A stretch of 64,000 nucleotides of DNA. It comes from Sphingomonadales bacterium UBA656. Its GTDB lineage: Bacteria > Pseudomonadota > Alphaproteobacteria > Sphingomonadales > Sphingomonadaceae. The position numbers and the translations under genes were made by a program. Below the pieces are notes generated by a model. The model searched no databases and was not told where the DNA came from. It worked only from the letters and a program-made list of their open reading frames with translations. The stretch covers positions 47,881 through 111,880 of the forward strand of contig DBOC01000010.1 of NCBI GenBank assembly GCA_002299895.1, given 5' to 3'. Each line of letters starts with the position of its first letter. The first letter of the stretch is position 1. Positions 8,447 through 18,212 of the stretch are shown in pieces.

Positions 8447-10075
8447 ATGTATAAATATGACAATTATGACCAAGCTATGGTTGACGCGCGCGTCGCTGAA
8501 TTCCGTGACCAAATAAACCGCCGTATTGCAGGCGAAATTACGGAGGATCAGTTCAAACCGCTGCGTTTGATGAACGGCCTCTATCTCCAATTGCACGCCT
8601 ATATGCTGCGCGTGGCCATTCCTTATGGCACGCTCGATTCACGGCAAATGCGCATGCTGGCGCATATCGCACGCAAATATGACCGCGATTACGGCCATTT
8701 CACCACGCGTCAGAATATCCAGTATAACTGGATTAAGCTGGAGGATTGTGCGGATATCCTAGAGGAACTTGCTACCGTCGAAATGCATGCCATTCAAACG
8801 AGCGGCAATTGCATTCGCAACATTTCGTCCGACCAATATGCGGGCGCTGCGGCGGACGAAGTTACCGACCCACGCCCTTGGGCTGAATTGTTGCGCCAAT
8901 GGTCAACCTTCCATCCGGAATTCAGCTATCTGCCGCGCAAGTTCAAGATCGCCGTGATTGCATCGTCCGAGGACCGCGCCGCCATGCGTCTACACGACAT
9001 CGGGCTCGAACTTGTTCGTAAGGATGGTGAACTGGGTGCGCGGGTTTTTGTCGGCGGCGGCATGGGCCGCACACCGATGATCGCGCCCGAAATCAATCCG
9101 TTCGTCAAAGCGGACGACCTGTTGAGCTATTTGGAGGCCTGCCTGCGCGTCTACAACCGCTACGGACGGCGCGACAATATGTACAAAGCGCGGATTAAGA
9201 TTCTGATCCATGAAATCGGCGCGGATGAATATCGTCGTCAGGTCGCAGAAGAATTTGCGCATGTGAAAACCTTGGGCATCGACCCGCCTTTGGCAGAGTT
9301 GGAACGCATCAGCGCCTTTTTTGCGCCGCCGGCTTATAATGCCGCAGACGCAGAGCCGGACCGCAATGATCCCGATTTTGCCCTGTGGCTTGACCAAAAT
9401 GTAAAGCCGCACAAGCAAGCGGGCTATGCCATCGTCAACATCAGCTTGAAACCTATTGGCGGTATCCCTGGCGATGCGACATCGGCGCAAATTGATGTCA
9501 TGGCCGACCTCGCCGAAAAATACAGCTTTGACGAATTGCGCGTCACCCATGCGCAGAATATCGTCCTGCCTTATGTCGCAAAGCGCGACCTCTATGCCGT
9601 GTGGCAAGCCTTGCGCGAGGCTGAATTGGCCGACGCCAATCTTGACCTAATCAGCGATATCATCGCCTGCCCCGGCCTTGATTATTGCAGCCTTGCCAAT
9701 GCCCGTTCGATCCCCGTCGCGCAGAAAATTGCGACGCGTTTTGCCGATATGGACCGGCAACGCGATTTGGGCGAGCTGAAGCTTAAAATTTCGGGCTGCA
9801 TCAACGCCTGCGGGCATCATCATGCCGGACATATCGGCATATTGGGCGTCGATAAAAAAGGCGTGGAAAATTACCAGCTGACCTTTGGTGGCTCCGGCGC
9901 AGAAGATGTCAGCATCGGGAAAATCATCGGACCCGGCTTTGACGAGGATGGCGTTGTCGATGCGGTGGAAAAGGCGACCGAGGTCTATAAGGCATTGCGG
10001 AAGGGCGATGAACGTTTCGTTGACACCTACCGTCGTGTCGGCCTCGAACCTTTTAAGGAGGCGATTTATGGTTGA
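8447..10075 (+). CDS. cysI: Sulfite (nitrite/sulfite) reductase hemoprotein
   Basis: A 542-residue siroheme/[4Fe-4S] reductase that converts sulfite to sulfide in six electrons. The cluster ligands are Cys408 and Cys414 (CPGLDYC) and Cys451 and Cys455 (CINAC). The siroheme-binding segments FTTRQNIQYNW and HAIQTSGNCIRN are also present. The operon contains cysH and siroheme synthesis, so sulfite rather than nitrite is the likely substrate. No flavoprotein CysJ is encoded nearby, so electrons probably come from a ferredoxin or an unidentified partner. The gene overlaps the DUF934 gene by 8 bases. Confidence 0.92.
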   Translation: MYKYDNYDQAMVDARVAEFRDQINRRIAGEITEDQFKPLRLMNGLYLQLHAYMLRVAIPYGTLDSRQMRMLAHIARKYDRDYGHFTTRQNIQYNWIKLEDCADILEELATVEMHAIQTSGNCIRNISSDQYAGAAADEVTDPRPWAELLRQWSTFHPEFSYLPRKFKIAVIASSEDRAAMRLHDIGLELVRKDGELGARVFVGGGMGRTPMIAPEINPFVKADDLLSYLEACLRVYNRYGRRDNMYKARIKILIHEIGADEYRRQVAEEFAHVKTLGIDPPLAELERISAFFAPPAYNAADAEPDRNDPDFALWLDQNVKPHKQAGYAIVNISLKPIGGIPGDATSAQIDVMADLAEKYSFDELRVTHAQNIVLPYVAKRDLYAVWQALREAELADANLDLISDIIACPGLDYCSLANARSIPVAQKIATRFADMDRQRDLGELKLKISGCINACGHHHAGHIGILGVDKKGVENYQLTFGGSGAEDVSIGKIIGPGFDEDGVVDAVEKATEVYKALRKGDERFVDTYRRVGLEPFKEAIYG

Positions 10076-10490
10076 GTTTCGCTACCGCACTGATGAGGTG
10101 ACAGAACAGCCGTCGGTAACGCTCGATGCGTTTCTGGATCAGTCTAACGCAACAGCTGTCCGGCTGGAGCCCGATGACGATGCACGCGCTTTAATCCCTT
10201 TCCTTGATCGGCTGACCCTGATCGAAGTGGCCTTCCCCAAATTTCGCGATGGCAGGGGCTATAGCGCCGCACGCATATTGCGGGAGGCTGGATATCAAGG
10301 CGAATTGCGCGCGCAAGGCGATGTGTTGGTCGACCAGATGGCATATATGCGCCGCTGCGGCTTTGACAGCTTCGCGCCCGAAGCTTCGTTAAACCCCGAT
10401 GCGGTCGCTCGTGCACTCGCTTTTTATGACCACGCGTATCAAGGCGCCGCCGATAGCGCCGTGCCTATTTGGAAGCGACGGCATGGCTAG
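10068..10490 (+). CDS. DUF934 family protein of the sulfite reductase operon
   Basis: A 140-residue protein matching DUF934, typically found between cysI and cysH in proteobacteria. The start ATG at 10068 lies inside the end of cysI and has AAGGAG at 10055-10060. Visible conserved stretches are FPKFRDGRGYSAARILRE and DQMAYMRRCGFDSF. It has one cysteine, no signal peptide and no membrane segment. It overlaps cysH by 8 bases. Function is not established; its constant company with sulfite reductase argues for a role in sulfite reduction, perhaps as an assembly or electron-transfer partner. Confidence 0.88.
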   Translation: MVEFRYRTDEVTEQPSVTLDAFLDQSNATAVRLEPDDDARALIPFLDRLTLIEVAFPKFRDGRGYSAARILREAGYQGELRAQGDVLVDQMAYMRRCGFDSFAPEASLNPDAVARALAFYDHAYQGAADSAVPIWKRRHG

Positions 10491-11253
10491 CAAGGTCCGC
10501 ATCGCCGATCGTATCAACACCGCCCCGCGATATACCGAGGGCGATGCGGTTCGCCTGAATAACATGTTCCGGGGCCGTGATACATTTGAGATGCTGACCA
10601 TTTTGTTGCGCGAAAATATGTTGGGCGATGCGGCTGTGGTCTCCAGCTTCGGCGCCGAAAGCGCGGTATTGCTGCACCTCATTGCAAGCATTGATCCGGC
10701 GGTGCCTGTCTTGTTCTTGGACACGGGCAAGCATTTCCTCGAGACAATTACCTATCGGGAGGATCTCCGGTCCAAGCTCGGCCTGTTGGATGTACGCATC
10801 CTGACGCCTGACCCAAAACTGCTCCAGCAAAAGGACCAAACAGGACTACGTTGGTCATATGATCCTGATGGTTGCTGCGAAATCCGCAAAGTTCTGCCGC
10901 TGAATGCCGCTTTGGCGGACTTTGATGCCCAATTTACGGGGCGCAAAGCGTTCCAGTCATCAACGCGCCGCGCACTGCCCCGATTTGAAATCGAAAATGG
11001 CCGTTTGAAGGTCAATCCACTCGCCGATTGGGATCAGCCCAAAATCGACGCCTATATGGCCGAACATGCTTTGCCTGCACATCCCTTAGTGGAACTCGGC
11101 TATCCATCCATCGGATGTTCCCCTTGCACCACCAAAGTTGCGCCAGGCGAAGACCCGCGCTCGGGCCGTTGGAAGGGCTGGGACAAGGTGGAATGTGGGA
11201 TACACAATGCTGTGACGCCGATTGGCGATGGTTCCGACGACCCTATTTTTTGA
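10483..11253 (+). CDS. cysH: Phosphoadenylyl/adenylyl-sulfate reductase, iron-sulfur type
   Basis: A 256-residue enzyme that reduces activated sulfate (APS or PAPS) to sulfite. Cys131-Cys132 and Cys212/Cys215 form the CC...CxxC set that binds a [4Fe-4S] cluster in bacterial APS reductases, and the catalytic cysteine is Cys238 in ECGIH. The sulfonucleotide loop is SSFGAES. Presence of the cluster cysteines points to APS as substrate rather than PAPS. The ATG at 10483 is chosen over in-frame starts from 10399, since those would extend far into the DUF934 gene. It is the last gene of the operon. Confidence 0.93.
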   Translation: MASKVRIADRINTAPRYTEGDAVRLNNMFRGRDTFEMLTILLRENMLGDAAVVSSFGAESAVLLHLIASIDPAVPVLFLDTGKHFLETITYREDLRSKLGLLDVRILTPDPKLLQQKDQTGLRWSYDPDGCCEIRKVLPLNAALADFDAQFTGRKAFQSSTRRALPRFEIENGRLKVNPLADWDQPKIDAYMAEHALPAHPLVELGYPSIGCSPCTTKVAPGEDPRSGRWKGWDKVECGIHNAVTPIGDGSDDPIF

Positions 11254-11305
11254 CGAACGACCCCATTGTCTTGCGTGCGTCTAAAAACGGCACGCCAATC
11301 TTGTA

Positions 11306-11707
11306 TCAATCCCGTCCGAAAAAATATGCCTGCACATCGGCTGCAATGCGCGCTGGCCGCAGCGTTTTTGCATCAATGCAGCACCAGCTGGACTTTACCT
11401 CTGCAAGAACTTCCTCGCCACGCTTAATGACCGTGTCGTAAAAGGATCGGGCACCTTGCACTTTTTCAAGCACGACCGATGCGATTACCTCATCATTGAG
11501 GAACGCGGGGCGGCGATATGTAATCTCATGCTTGACCGCGACCCAAAGATATTTCGCCGCTGTCTCTGGCGGGGCGAGCTTGTTCCAATGCGCGAGCACG
11601 GCATCTTGCACCCAGTTCAGGTAGCGCGCGTTGTTCACATGCCCCATGAAGTCGATGTCTGAAGGCGTTACGCCTATGCGGTGAAGATGTGGGAGAAGAG
11701 TTGTCAT
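11306..11707 (-). CDS. Hotdog-fold acyl-CoA thioesterase (YbgC/FadM-like)
   Basis: A 133-residue 4-hydroxybenzoyl-CoA thioesterase-type protein. The active-site signature is DIDFMGHVNNARYLNW, with the Asp and HVNN positions conserved, followed by HEITYRRPAFLNDEV. Such enzymes hydrolyse acyl-CoA or acyl-ACP thioesters; the substrate is not predictable. A longer reading frame to 11875 exists, but the conserved region and family length fit the ATG at 11707. It is convergent with the cysH operon. Confidence 0.83.
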   Translation of the reverse strand: MTTLLPHLHRIGVTPSDIDFMGHVNNARYLNWVQDAVLAHWNKLAPPETAAKYLWVAVKHEITYRRPAFLNDEVIASVVLEKVQGARSFYDTVIKRGEEVLAEVKSSWCCIDAKTLRPARIAADVQAYFFGRD

Positions 11708-11866
11708 GAGGCTTTCATCATAAACGTTAAGAGAGGTTGCTAAAGCCCTATTGCGGCAAAACCATGAACAGATGCTGGCTATTACCGACAATGCTAAAGA
11801 TTTTACATTTCTGCGAAAACGGCTCGGGGCTGACATGAACTTGCAACGCCCGTTCCGCGATCCCAC

Positions 11867-12217
11867 ATGACGCATATGGACCGCTCGAAACGAAAAAGCT
11901 GGAGCGATTTGCCTGCCTATCGCTGGTCGATGGTCATTTTGGGTTGGGCGCTGATTGTTACGGCGCCACTTGTCAGCTGGCTTCCAGGTCCAGGCGGACT
12001 AGCGCAGTTTATCATCGGGCTTGGCGTGGTCCTCAAACATTCGCTTTGGGCGAAGAAACGATATTCCCGGCTTTCAAAGATACATCCCGAATATGCCCGC
12101 TGGGCCAATTGGGCTCTGCGGCGCAACAAGGTCAAAGGCCGCCCGCCCTTTCCCGACGTCAAACGCGACATATTGTACCTGTTCCGGCGCGACGACCTCG
12201 GCATGAAAATGCCCTAA
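11867..12217 (+). CDS. PGPGW-family transmembrane protein
   Basis: A 116-residue membrane protein with the signature PLVSWLPGPGGLAQFIIGLG, which identifies the PGPGW putative transmembrane family. Two hydrophobic helices (about residues 18-35 and 40-58) flank the motif. They are followed by a basic region rich in Lys and Arg (LRRNKVKGRPPFPDVKRD) that should lie in the cytoplasm. The biochemical role of the family is unknown. The gene sits alone in front of the rpmH operon. Confidence 0.8.
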   Translation: MTHMDRSKRKSWSDLPAYRWSMVILGWALIVTAPLVSWLPGPGGLAQFIIGLGVVLKHSLWAKKRYSRLSKIHPEYARWANWALRRNKVKGRPPFPDVKRDILYLFRRDDLGMKMP

Positions 12218-12332
12218 CCCATGTTGACTTTTCGCCATGCGGACCGTATCGGCCACTGCAACAGAAAATGTCGCTGGACAGATTCGGCGACCATTTTCAT
12301 TTTAAGACGCAAAAAATTTAAGGATTACAGTC

Positions 12333-12467
12333 ATGAAGCGCACTTTTCAGCCGAGCAATCTCGTGCGTGCCCGTCGCCACGGTTTTCGTCTTCGTATGTC
12401 AACCGCTGCAGGCCGCAACATCCTGAACGCACGTCGCGCCCGCGGCCGCAAGAAGCTGTCGGCTTAA
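12333..12467 (+). CDS. rpmH: 50S ribosomal protein L34
   Basis: A 44-residue, strongly basic protein beginning [18 protein letters not shown] and ending RGRKKLSA, the standard L34 sequence. It is a structural component of the large ribosomal subunit. The start has AAGGATTACAG upstream. It leads the conserved rpmH-rnpA-yidD-yidC-engB operon, in which ribosome assembly, tRNA processing and membrane insertion genes are transcribed together. Confidence 0.98.
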   Translation: MKRTFQPSNLVRARRHGFRLRMSTAAGRNILNARRARGRKKLSA

Positions 12468-12490
12468 TTACTGAGCAGGCGGACCGCGAC

Positions 12491-12826
12491 ATGCGCGGTT
12501 ACAGCATCATCAAAAAAAGGTCAGACTTTCTGGCTGCCAACCGGGGGAAGCGATATGCAACTCCCGGTTTTGTTTTGCTTGTGAAAGACAGGCAGGATGA
12601 AAGCACCGAGATACGCTTGGGCATTACAATTACCAAGAAAGTAGGCAACGCCGTGGTCCGCAACCGGATGCGCCGCCGCTTTCGCGCGCTCGCGCAGGAA
12701 ATGCTGGGGCATAATGGCCAACCCGGCGCTGACCATATCCTGATTGGCCGCGATAGTGGGATCGAACGGAACTTTGGCGCATTGCGCAGCGATATGATCA
12801 AGGCGTTGGGCAAATTATGCGACTGA
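12491..12826 (+). CDS. rnpA: Ribonuclease P protein component
   Basis: A 111-residue basic protein that binds the RNase P RNA and aids 5' maturation of tRNAs. The diagnostic motif is KKVGNAVVRNRMRRRFR (the RNR region), with an N-terminal IIKKRSDF segment. The ATG at 12491 follows rpmH by 23 bases. Longer in-frame extensions to 12221 overlap rpmH and are not credible. Confidence 0.95.
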   Translation: MRGYSIIKKRSDFLAANRGKRYATPGFVLLVKDRQDESTEIRLGITITKKVGNAVVRNRMRRRFRALAQEMLGHNGQPGADHILIGRDSGIERNFGALRSDMIKALGKLCD

Positions 12827-12875
12827 CGGCCAATAACCCAATCCACCCCATCGCAAGTCGACAGGGAGATAGCTT

Positions 12876-13088
12876 ATGATCGCAAAGCTCTTCATCCTGG
12901 TCGCACGGGCCTGGCAGATCGGCCCATCGCGCATTTTGCCGCCGACCTGCAGATATAGCCCAAGCTGTTCGGCATATGCGATTAGTGCTCTACAAAAATA
13001 TGGCGCAATTAAGGGTGGCTGGCTGGCCATCAAACGGCTATTGCGCTGCCAACCATGGGGTGGGCACGGATATGATCCCGTGCCATGA
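12876..13088 (+). CDS. yidD: Membrane protein insertion efficiency factor YidD
   Basis: A 70-residue protein of the YidD family, which associates with the inner membrane and assists YidC-dependent insertion. Conserved features are the N-terminal amphipathic stretch, [15 protein letters not shown] with its cysteines, [16 protein letters not shown] and the end [17 protein letters not shown] ribosome binding site precedes the ATG. It lies between rnpA and yidC, its usual place. Confidence 0.95.
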   Translation: MIAKLFILVARAWQIGPSRILPPTCRYSPSCSAYAISALQKYGAIKGGWLAIKRLLRCQPWGGHGYDPVP

Positions 13089-13122
13089 AGCTCCAATTAC
13101 GGATTAACGGGGAATTTTATAC

Positions 13123-14892
13123 GTGGACGAAAAACGCAACCTGATTTTTGCAGTATTGCTGACGGGCCTCATCCTGTTTGGTTGGCCCTATGTCGCCAGC
13201 TATTTCTTCCCCACCGCTGCGCCAGTCGCCAGCACAGCAAAATCGACGGCCAGCCCTGCAGGCGCGGCGACGTCCGACGTGGCTGTCGAAGCTGCGCCCG
13301 CCCAAGTGCAAGCCATACCGCTCGCCAACGCGCTACAATCGTCTGCGCGCATTTTGGTCGAAACGCCAAAGCTGAAAGGCTCCATCAATCTGGAGGGCGC
13401 GAAAATCGACGACCTCGTGTTGCTGACCCACCGTACAGAATTGGCCAAGGATTCTCCGCCCGTCCGTCTATTTGCGCCATCTGGCACCAAAAATGCCTAT
13501 TTCGCACGCTTTGGCTGGGCCGGCAGTGGCATCACAGCGCCAAACGACAAGACTGTCTGGACACCGAGCGGCAACAAATTGACACCGTCCACGCCCGTCA
13601 CCTTAAGCTGGACCAATGCCCAAAGTCAGAAATTCGAAATCGCGCTGTCAATTGACGACAACTTCATGATCACAGCTAAGCAGCGCTTCACCAATAATGG
13701 CACCACCCCTGCCGAAATCGCCAACTTCGCATTGCTTAGCCGCACCGGCAAGCCCGCCGATGCGACATCAGGTGGCTCGATCTTCACCCATATTCATATC
13801 GGGCCCGTGGGTGTGTTTGATGACCATCCCAATTATGACTGGGGCTATGTCGATGTCGCAGAAAATAACGGTGAAGCAGCCTTCACCAGCACCGGCGGTT
13901 GGCTTGGTTTTACCGACAAATATTGGCTGGGCGCACTGATTCCGGATCAAAAAACACCTGTCTCAGCGAAGTTCCGTGCAAGCGGCGACGTTTATCAAGC
14001 GCAGGTCATCCCTACGCGTAACACGAGTGTCTCCGCCGGAGCGACATTTGACAGCAGCGCGCGCGTTTTTGCAGGCGCCAAGGAAATGGCTGTCCTCGCC
14101 GCTTATTCGCAAGATTTGGGCATTCCTTATTTGGACTATGCCATCGACTGGGGTTGGTTCTGGTTCATCGCCATTCCGTTCTTCTGGATCCTTCATTGGT
14201 TGTTTGAGGTGTTTGGTAACTTTGGCGTTGCGATCATTGGTCTGACCGTCATCGTGCGCGGGTTCATGTATCCGGTCGCGCAAAAGCAATTCGCGTCTAT
14301 GGCGCAAATGCGTGCGGTGCAGCCCAAGCTCAAGGCGCTGCAAGAACGCTGGAAAGACGACAAGCCGCGTCTGCAGCAGGAAATGATGCAACTTTATAAG
14401 GAAGAAAAAGTAAACCCGCTCGCGGGCTGCCTTCCGATCTTGCTACAAATTCCGATCTTCTTCGCGCTTTACAAAATTCTATTGCTGTCGATTGAAATGC
14501 GTCATCAGCCCTTTGTCTTGTGGTTGAAGGATTTGTCTGCACCCGACCCGTTGACGCCCATCAACCTGTTTGGTTTGCTGCCGTTCGATCCGCCATCTTT
14601 CATCGCCATCGGCATATTGCCCATTTTGTTGGGCGTGACGATGTGGCTGATGCAACGCCTGAACCCGCAGCCCATGGACGACGTGCAAAAGCAGGTTTTT
14701 GCCGTCATGCCATGGTTCCTGATGTTCATCATGGCCCCATTTGCCGCTGGACTTCAGCTTTATTGGGTGATGTCCAACCTCGTTTCGATTGCCCAGCAAA
14801 AGTGGCTATATTCGCGGCACCCCATTTTGCGTGAGCAAATGGCCCGTGAAGCTCAGGAAAAGGCGCAAGCGAAAGCGAATGCCAAGGCGTGA
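13123..14892 (+). CDS. yidC: Membrane protein insertase YidC
   Basis: A 589-residue Oxa1-type insertase of the inner membrane. It starts at GTG with a first transmembrane helix at residues about 6-24. A large periplasmic beta-domain follows (to about residue 345), then the conserved core of four helices: the segments [37 protein letters not shown] and [20 protein letters not shown]. The C-terminus is a basic and Ala-rich tail. It overlaps engB by 4 bases. It works with YidD and the Sec translocon to insert respiratory and other membrane proteins. Confidence 0.97.
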   Translation: MDEKRNLIFAVLLTGLILFGWPYVASYFFPTAAPVASTAKSTASPAGAATSDVAVEAAPAQVQAIPLANALQSSARILVETPKLKGSINLEGAKIDDLVLLTHRTELAKDSPPVRLFAPSGTKNAYFARFGWAGSGITAPNDKTVWTPSGNKLTPSTPVTLSWTNAQSQKFEIALSIDDNFMITAKQRFTNNGTTPAEIANFALLSRTGKPADATSGGSIFTHIHIGPVGVFDDHPNYDWGYVDVAENNGEAAFTSTGGWLGFTDKYWLGALIPDQKTPVSAKFRASGDVYQAQVIPTRNTSVSAGATFDSSARVFAGAKEMAVLAAYSQDLGIPYLDYAIDWGWFWFIAIPFFWILHWLFEVFGNFGVAIIGLTVIVRGFMYPVAQKQFASMAQMRAVQPKLKALQERWKDDKPRLQQEMMQLYKEEKVNPLAGCLPILLQIPIFFALYKILLLSIEMRHQPFVLWLKDLSAPDPLTPINLFGLLPFDPPSFIAIGILPILLGVTMWLMQRLNPQPMDDVQKQVFAVMPWFLMFIMAPFAAGLQLYWVMSNLVSIAQQKWLYSRHPILREQMAREAQEKAQAKANAKA

Positions 14893-15509
14893 CCGAAACG
14901 ACGACTAAAATCTTTTCAGGCCCCATTAGCTTCCTGAAATCTGCGCCAAAGCTGGAATTTCTGCCCGAACCAACGGTGCCGGAAATCGCGTTTGCGGGTC
15001 GATCGAATGTCGGCAAGTCGAGCCTGATTAATGCGCTCGTCAACCGCAATAATCTGGCGCGCGCGTCGAATACGCCGGGTCGCACACAGGAATTGAACTT
15101 CTTTGATGTGGGCGACCCTGCGGCATTTCGTATCGTCGACATGCCGGGCTATGGATATGCCAAAGCGCCGATCAAAACCGTGCAGCAATGGCGTTACTTG
15201 ATTAACGATTATTTGCGAGGCCGCGTTGTTTTGAAACGCGTGTTCGTCCTGATCGACAGCCGCCACGGCATTAAAGAGGTCGACCATGACATTATGTCGA
15301 TGCTCGATAACGCCGCCATCAGCTATCGCATCGTACTGACCAAGACCGACAAGATCAAAGCCAGCGACTTAGCCGCGGTTCAAACCGACACGATGACAAA
15401 ATTACGCAAGCATGTTGCGGCTTATCCCGACCTATCGGTCACCTCTGCTGAAAAGCGAGGCGGGATTGAAGAATTGCGCGCTGCGGTATTGGAAGCTGTG
15501 GCGTCGTAA
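14889..15509 (+). CDS. engB: Ribosome biogenesis GTP-binding protein YihA/YsxC (EngB)
   Basis: A 206-residue GTPase needed for assembly of the 50S subunit. G1 is [10 protein letters not shown]3 is DMPGYGYA and G4 is TKTDK; the downstream TSAEKRGG resembles the G5 loop. The start is GTG, overlapping the yidC stop (GTGA), which suggests translational coupling. It closes the rpmH operon. Confidence 0.95.
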   Translation: MTETTTKIFSGPISFLKSAPKLEFLPEPTVPEIAFAGRSNVGKSSLINALVNRNNLARASNTPGRTQELNFFDVGDPAAFRIVDMPGYGYAKAPIKTVQQWRYLINDYLRGRVVLKRVFVLIDSRHGIKEVDHDIMSMLDNAAISYRIVLTKTDKIKASDLAAVQTDTMTKLRKHVAAYPDLSVTSAEKRGGIEELRAAVLEAVAS

Positions 15510-15575
15510 AAAGGGGTTGCGCCTTTAGGCCTCTGCCCTCTCGACAGAAAAGCAAACAGCGGCCATGTAGACGGC

Positions 15576-16244
15576 ATGACTTTGAAATTGATCATTGGAA
15601 ACAAAGCCTATTCAAGCTGGTCGCTGCGCGGCTGGCTTGCGGCGAAGCAATCCGGCCTGCATTTTGAAGAGGTCTTAGTTCCCTTGTTTGACCAAGATTG
15701 GGAACAACGTAAGCGTCAGCCAGACCTTGCGCCATCTGCTGGCAAGGTGCCGACCTTGTGGGATGGAGAGGCGGTGATTTGGGACAGCCTCGCGATTATC
15801 GATTATCTCGCGGATAAGGTCGGACGCGACCGTTATTGGCCCAAGGAAGATGTCGCGCGCGGACTGGCGCGTTCCATGGCGGCGGAAATGCATGCGGGCT
15901 ATTTGTCCTTGCGCCGCGAATGCCCCATGAACACGCGCAGGACTGTTGCTAACGTCACATTATCCGAAGAAACACAGGCCGATGCTGTCCGCATATTGCA
16001 TAACTGGGCAGAGGCGCGTTCGCGCTTTGGTCAATATGGCCCCTATCTGTTTGGCACATTCAGCGCGGCCGACATCATGTTCGCGCCTGTTGTCACGCGC
16101 TTTGTAACCTATGGTTTTACGCTTCCCGGCTTTGCCCAAGCCTATGCAGACGCCATCATGGCGCATCCATGGATGGAACAATGGTATGCCGCCGCAGCGG
16201 AAGAGCCATGGACGATAGAACGCATCGAGAGCGCTTTTACTTAA
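15576..16244 (+). CDS. Glutathione S-transferase family protein
   Basis: A 222-residue cytosolic GST. The N-terminal thioredoxin-like domain opens with KLIIGNKAYSSWSLRGW, where one of the serines is the probable catalytic residue. It contains the cis-proline GKVPTLWDGE and the glutathione-binding pair DSLAI. The C-terminal helical domain has AAEMHAGYLSLRREC and ends with FGTFSAADIMFAPV. Its natural substrate is unknown. It follows engB after 66 bases and may read through from that operon. Confidence 0.88.
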   Translation: MTLKLIIGNKAYSSWSLRGWLAAKQSGLHFEEVLVPLFDQDWEQRKRQPDLAPSAGKVPTLWDGEAVIWDSLAIIDYLADKVGRDRYWPKEDVARGLARSMAAEMHAGYLSLRRECPMNTRRTVANVTLSEETQADAVRILHNWAEARSRFGQYGPYLFGTFSAADIMFAPVVTRFVTYGFTLPGFAQAYADAIMAHPWMEQWYAAAAEEPWTIERIESAFT

Positions 16245-16251
16245 TCGCTCC

Positions 16252-17328
16252 CTAGCCGCATTGCGCGCGGTGCAGCAGCTTTTGATCCGCCAGCACCAAA
16301 GCCATCATCGCCGCGACCACGGGCGCGCCCCTGATGCCCACACAAGGGTCGTGGCGGCCCTTGGTGACGATGTCGGTGGCGTCGCCGTCACGTGTAACGG
16401 TTTCAACCGGTGTGAGGATGGAGGAGGTCGGCTTGAACGCCACACGCACCAAAACGGGCTGCCCTGTCGAAATGCCGCCCGCGATGCCGCCTGCGTTATT
16501 CGCCATAAATTCAGGATGATTTGACCCTTCGCTGGCGGGTCGCATCCGGTCAGCATTTTCTTCGCCGCGCAACCGCGCTGCGCCAAAGCCAGCACCGATT
16601 TCGACGCCTTTAACGGCGTTTATACTCATCATCGCCGACGCGAGCTCGCTATCTAGCTTGGCATAAAGCGGCGCGCCCCAACCGGGAGGGACGCCCGTTG
16701 CCACACATTCGATGACTGCGCCGAGCGAGGATCCCGCCTTGCGCGCTTCGTCGACCAATTTTTCCCAACGCCCTGCCGCCGCTTCATCGGGGCAGAAAAA
16801 CGGGTTTTTATCAATTTGTGACGCTTCGAAATTATCGCGATTAATCGCGTCACCGCCGATTTCGGCGACATAAGCCATAATTTCAACATCGGGTATGACG
16901 GCGCGGGCAACTGCGCCTGCGGCCACACGTGCGGCGGTTTCACGGGCGCTGGACCGGCCACCGCCGCGATAATCGCGAAAGCCATATTTGGCGTCATAGC
17001 TGTAATCGGCATGGCCGGGGCGATAGGCCTTGGCGACGTCGGAATAATCCTTTGACCGTTGGTCGACATTTTCGATCATCAACGAAATCGGTGTGCCTGT
17101 CGTGCGGCCTTCAAATACGCCGGACAAGATCCGCACCGCATCGGGTTCCTGCCGCTGCGTCGTGAAGCGCGACGTGCCGGGACGCCTTTGGTCCAGAAAC
17201 GGCTGAATATCCGCCTCAGACAAAGCAAGGCCGGGAGGACAGCCATCGACCAACGCGCCAAGCGCCGGACCATGCGATTCGCCCCAAGTCGAAAAACGGA
17301 AGACGCGGCCAAAGGTGTTAAAGCTCAT
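16252..17328 (-). CDS. aroC: Chorismate synthase
   Basis: A 358-residue FMN-dependent enzyme that converts EPSP to chorismate, the last step of the shikimate pathway. Signatures are [18 protein letters not shown] near the start, [14 protein letters not shown] with [19 protein letters not shown], and GNA-type [16 protein letters not shown] near the centre. It is full length and starts [16 protein letters not shown]. It lies downstream of fabI on the same strand with a 49-base gap. Confidence 0.97.
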   Translation of the reverse strand: MSFNTFGRVFRFSTWGESHGPALGALVDGCPPGLALSEADIQPFLDQRRPGTSRFTTQRQEPDAVRILSGVFEGRTTGTPISLMIENVDQRSKDYSDVAKAYRPGHADYSYDAKYGFRDYRGGGRSSARETAARVAAGAVARAVIPDVEIMAYVAEIGGDAINRDNFEASQIDKNPFFCPDEAAAGRWEKLVDEARKAGSSLGAVIECVATGVPPGWGAPLYAKLDSELASAMMSINAVKGVEIGAGFGAARLRGEENADRMRPASEGSNHPEFMANNAGGIAGGISTGQPVLVRVAFKPTSSILTPVETVTRDGDATDIVTKGRHDPCVGIRGAPVVAAMMALVLADQKLLHRAQCG

Positions 17329-17377
17329 TTGCTGTTTCCGTCTTCTTCAATTGTTCGGAACACTCGCTCTGCGAACA

Positions 17378-18205
17378 TCACAATGTGCTGATATCAGGAG
17401 CATCCTCCTGCTTCATGCCGACGGTGTGATAGCCTGCGTCAACATGGTGGGTTTCTCCCGTCACCCCTGCCGCAAGATCGGACAGGAAATACAGCGCTGA
17501 GGATCCGACATCATCAATCGTCACATTACGGCGCAGCGGTGTGTTCAGCTCATTCCATTTCAATATATAACGGAAATCGCCAATACCTGATGCCGCCAGC
17601 GTCTTGATCGGGCCAGCCGAAATGGCGTTCACGCGAATGCCCTGCGGCCCCACGTCATTGGCCAGATATTTGACCGAAGTTTCCAACGCAGCCTTTGCCA
17701 CGCCCATGACGTTATAATGCGGCATAACCTTTTCCGCGCCATAATAGCTCAATGTCAGCATCGACCCGCCGCCTTCCCCGGTTTCGGGGTCAAGCGGCTT
17801 CATCATCGCAGCGGCACGCTTCGCGACCGCGGTAAAGCTGTAGACGCTGACATTCATGGTCAACAAAAAGTCTTCTAAGCCGACATCATAATATTTGCCG
17901 CGCAACGCCTCTTTATTGGTGAAGCCAATGGCGTGCACGACGAAGTCGATGGTTGGCCATTTTTCCGCCAGCGTTTCAAATGCGCGGTCGAGATTGGCCA
18001 TGTCTGCAACATCGCAGTCAATCAGGAAATCACAATCCAGCTGCGCCGCCAAGGGCCGCACGCGCTTTTCCATGACTTCGCCTTGATAGCTAAAGGCCAA
18101 TTCGGCGCCTTCGGCATGCAAGCGCTTTGCGATACCCCATGCGAGCGACTTGTCATTGGCAAGGCCCATAATCAGTCCGCGTTTACCAGCCATCAATCCG
18201 GTCAT
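17378..18205 (-). CDS. fabI: Enoyl-[acyl-carrier-protein] reductase [NADH] FabI
   Basis: A 275-residue short-chain dehydrogenase-type enzyme that completes each fatty-acid elongation cycle. The cofactor-binding loop is GLANDKSLAWGIAK. The catalytic Tyr-x6-Lys lies in YYGAEKVMPHYNVMGVAKAA, and VGPQGIRVNAISAGPIKTLAASGI is typical of FabI. The ATG at 18205 has GAGGAT just upstream. It lies 7 bases after the yihY stop, so it is probably co-transcribed with yihY and the DnaJ-like gene. Confidence 0.96.
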   Translation of the reverse strand: MTGLMAGKRGLIMGLANDKSLAWGIAKRLHAEGAELAFSYQGEVMEKRVRPLAAQLDCDFLIDCDVADMANLDRAFETLAEKWPTIDFVVHAIGFTNKEALRGKYYDVGLEDFLLTMNVSVYSFTAVAKRAAAMMKPLDPETGEGGGSMLTLSYYGAEKVMPHYNVMGVAKAALETSVKYLANDVGPQGIRVNAISAGPIKTLAASGIGDFRYILKWNELNTPLRRNVTIDDVGSSALYFLSDLAAGVTGETHHVDAGYHTVGMKQEDAPDISTL

Positions 18206-18212
18206 AATATCC

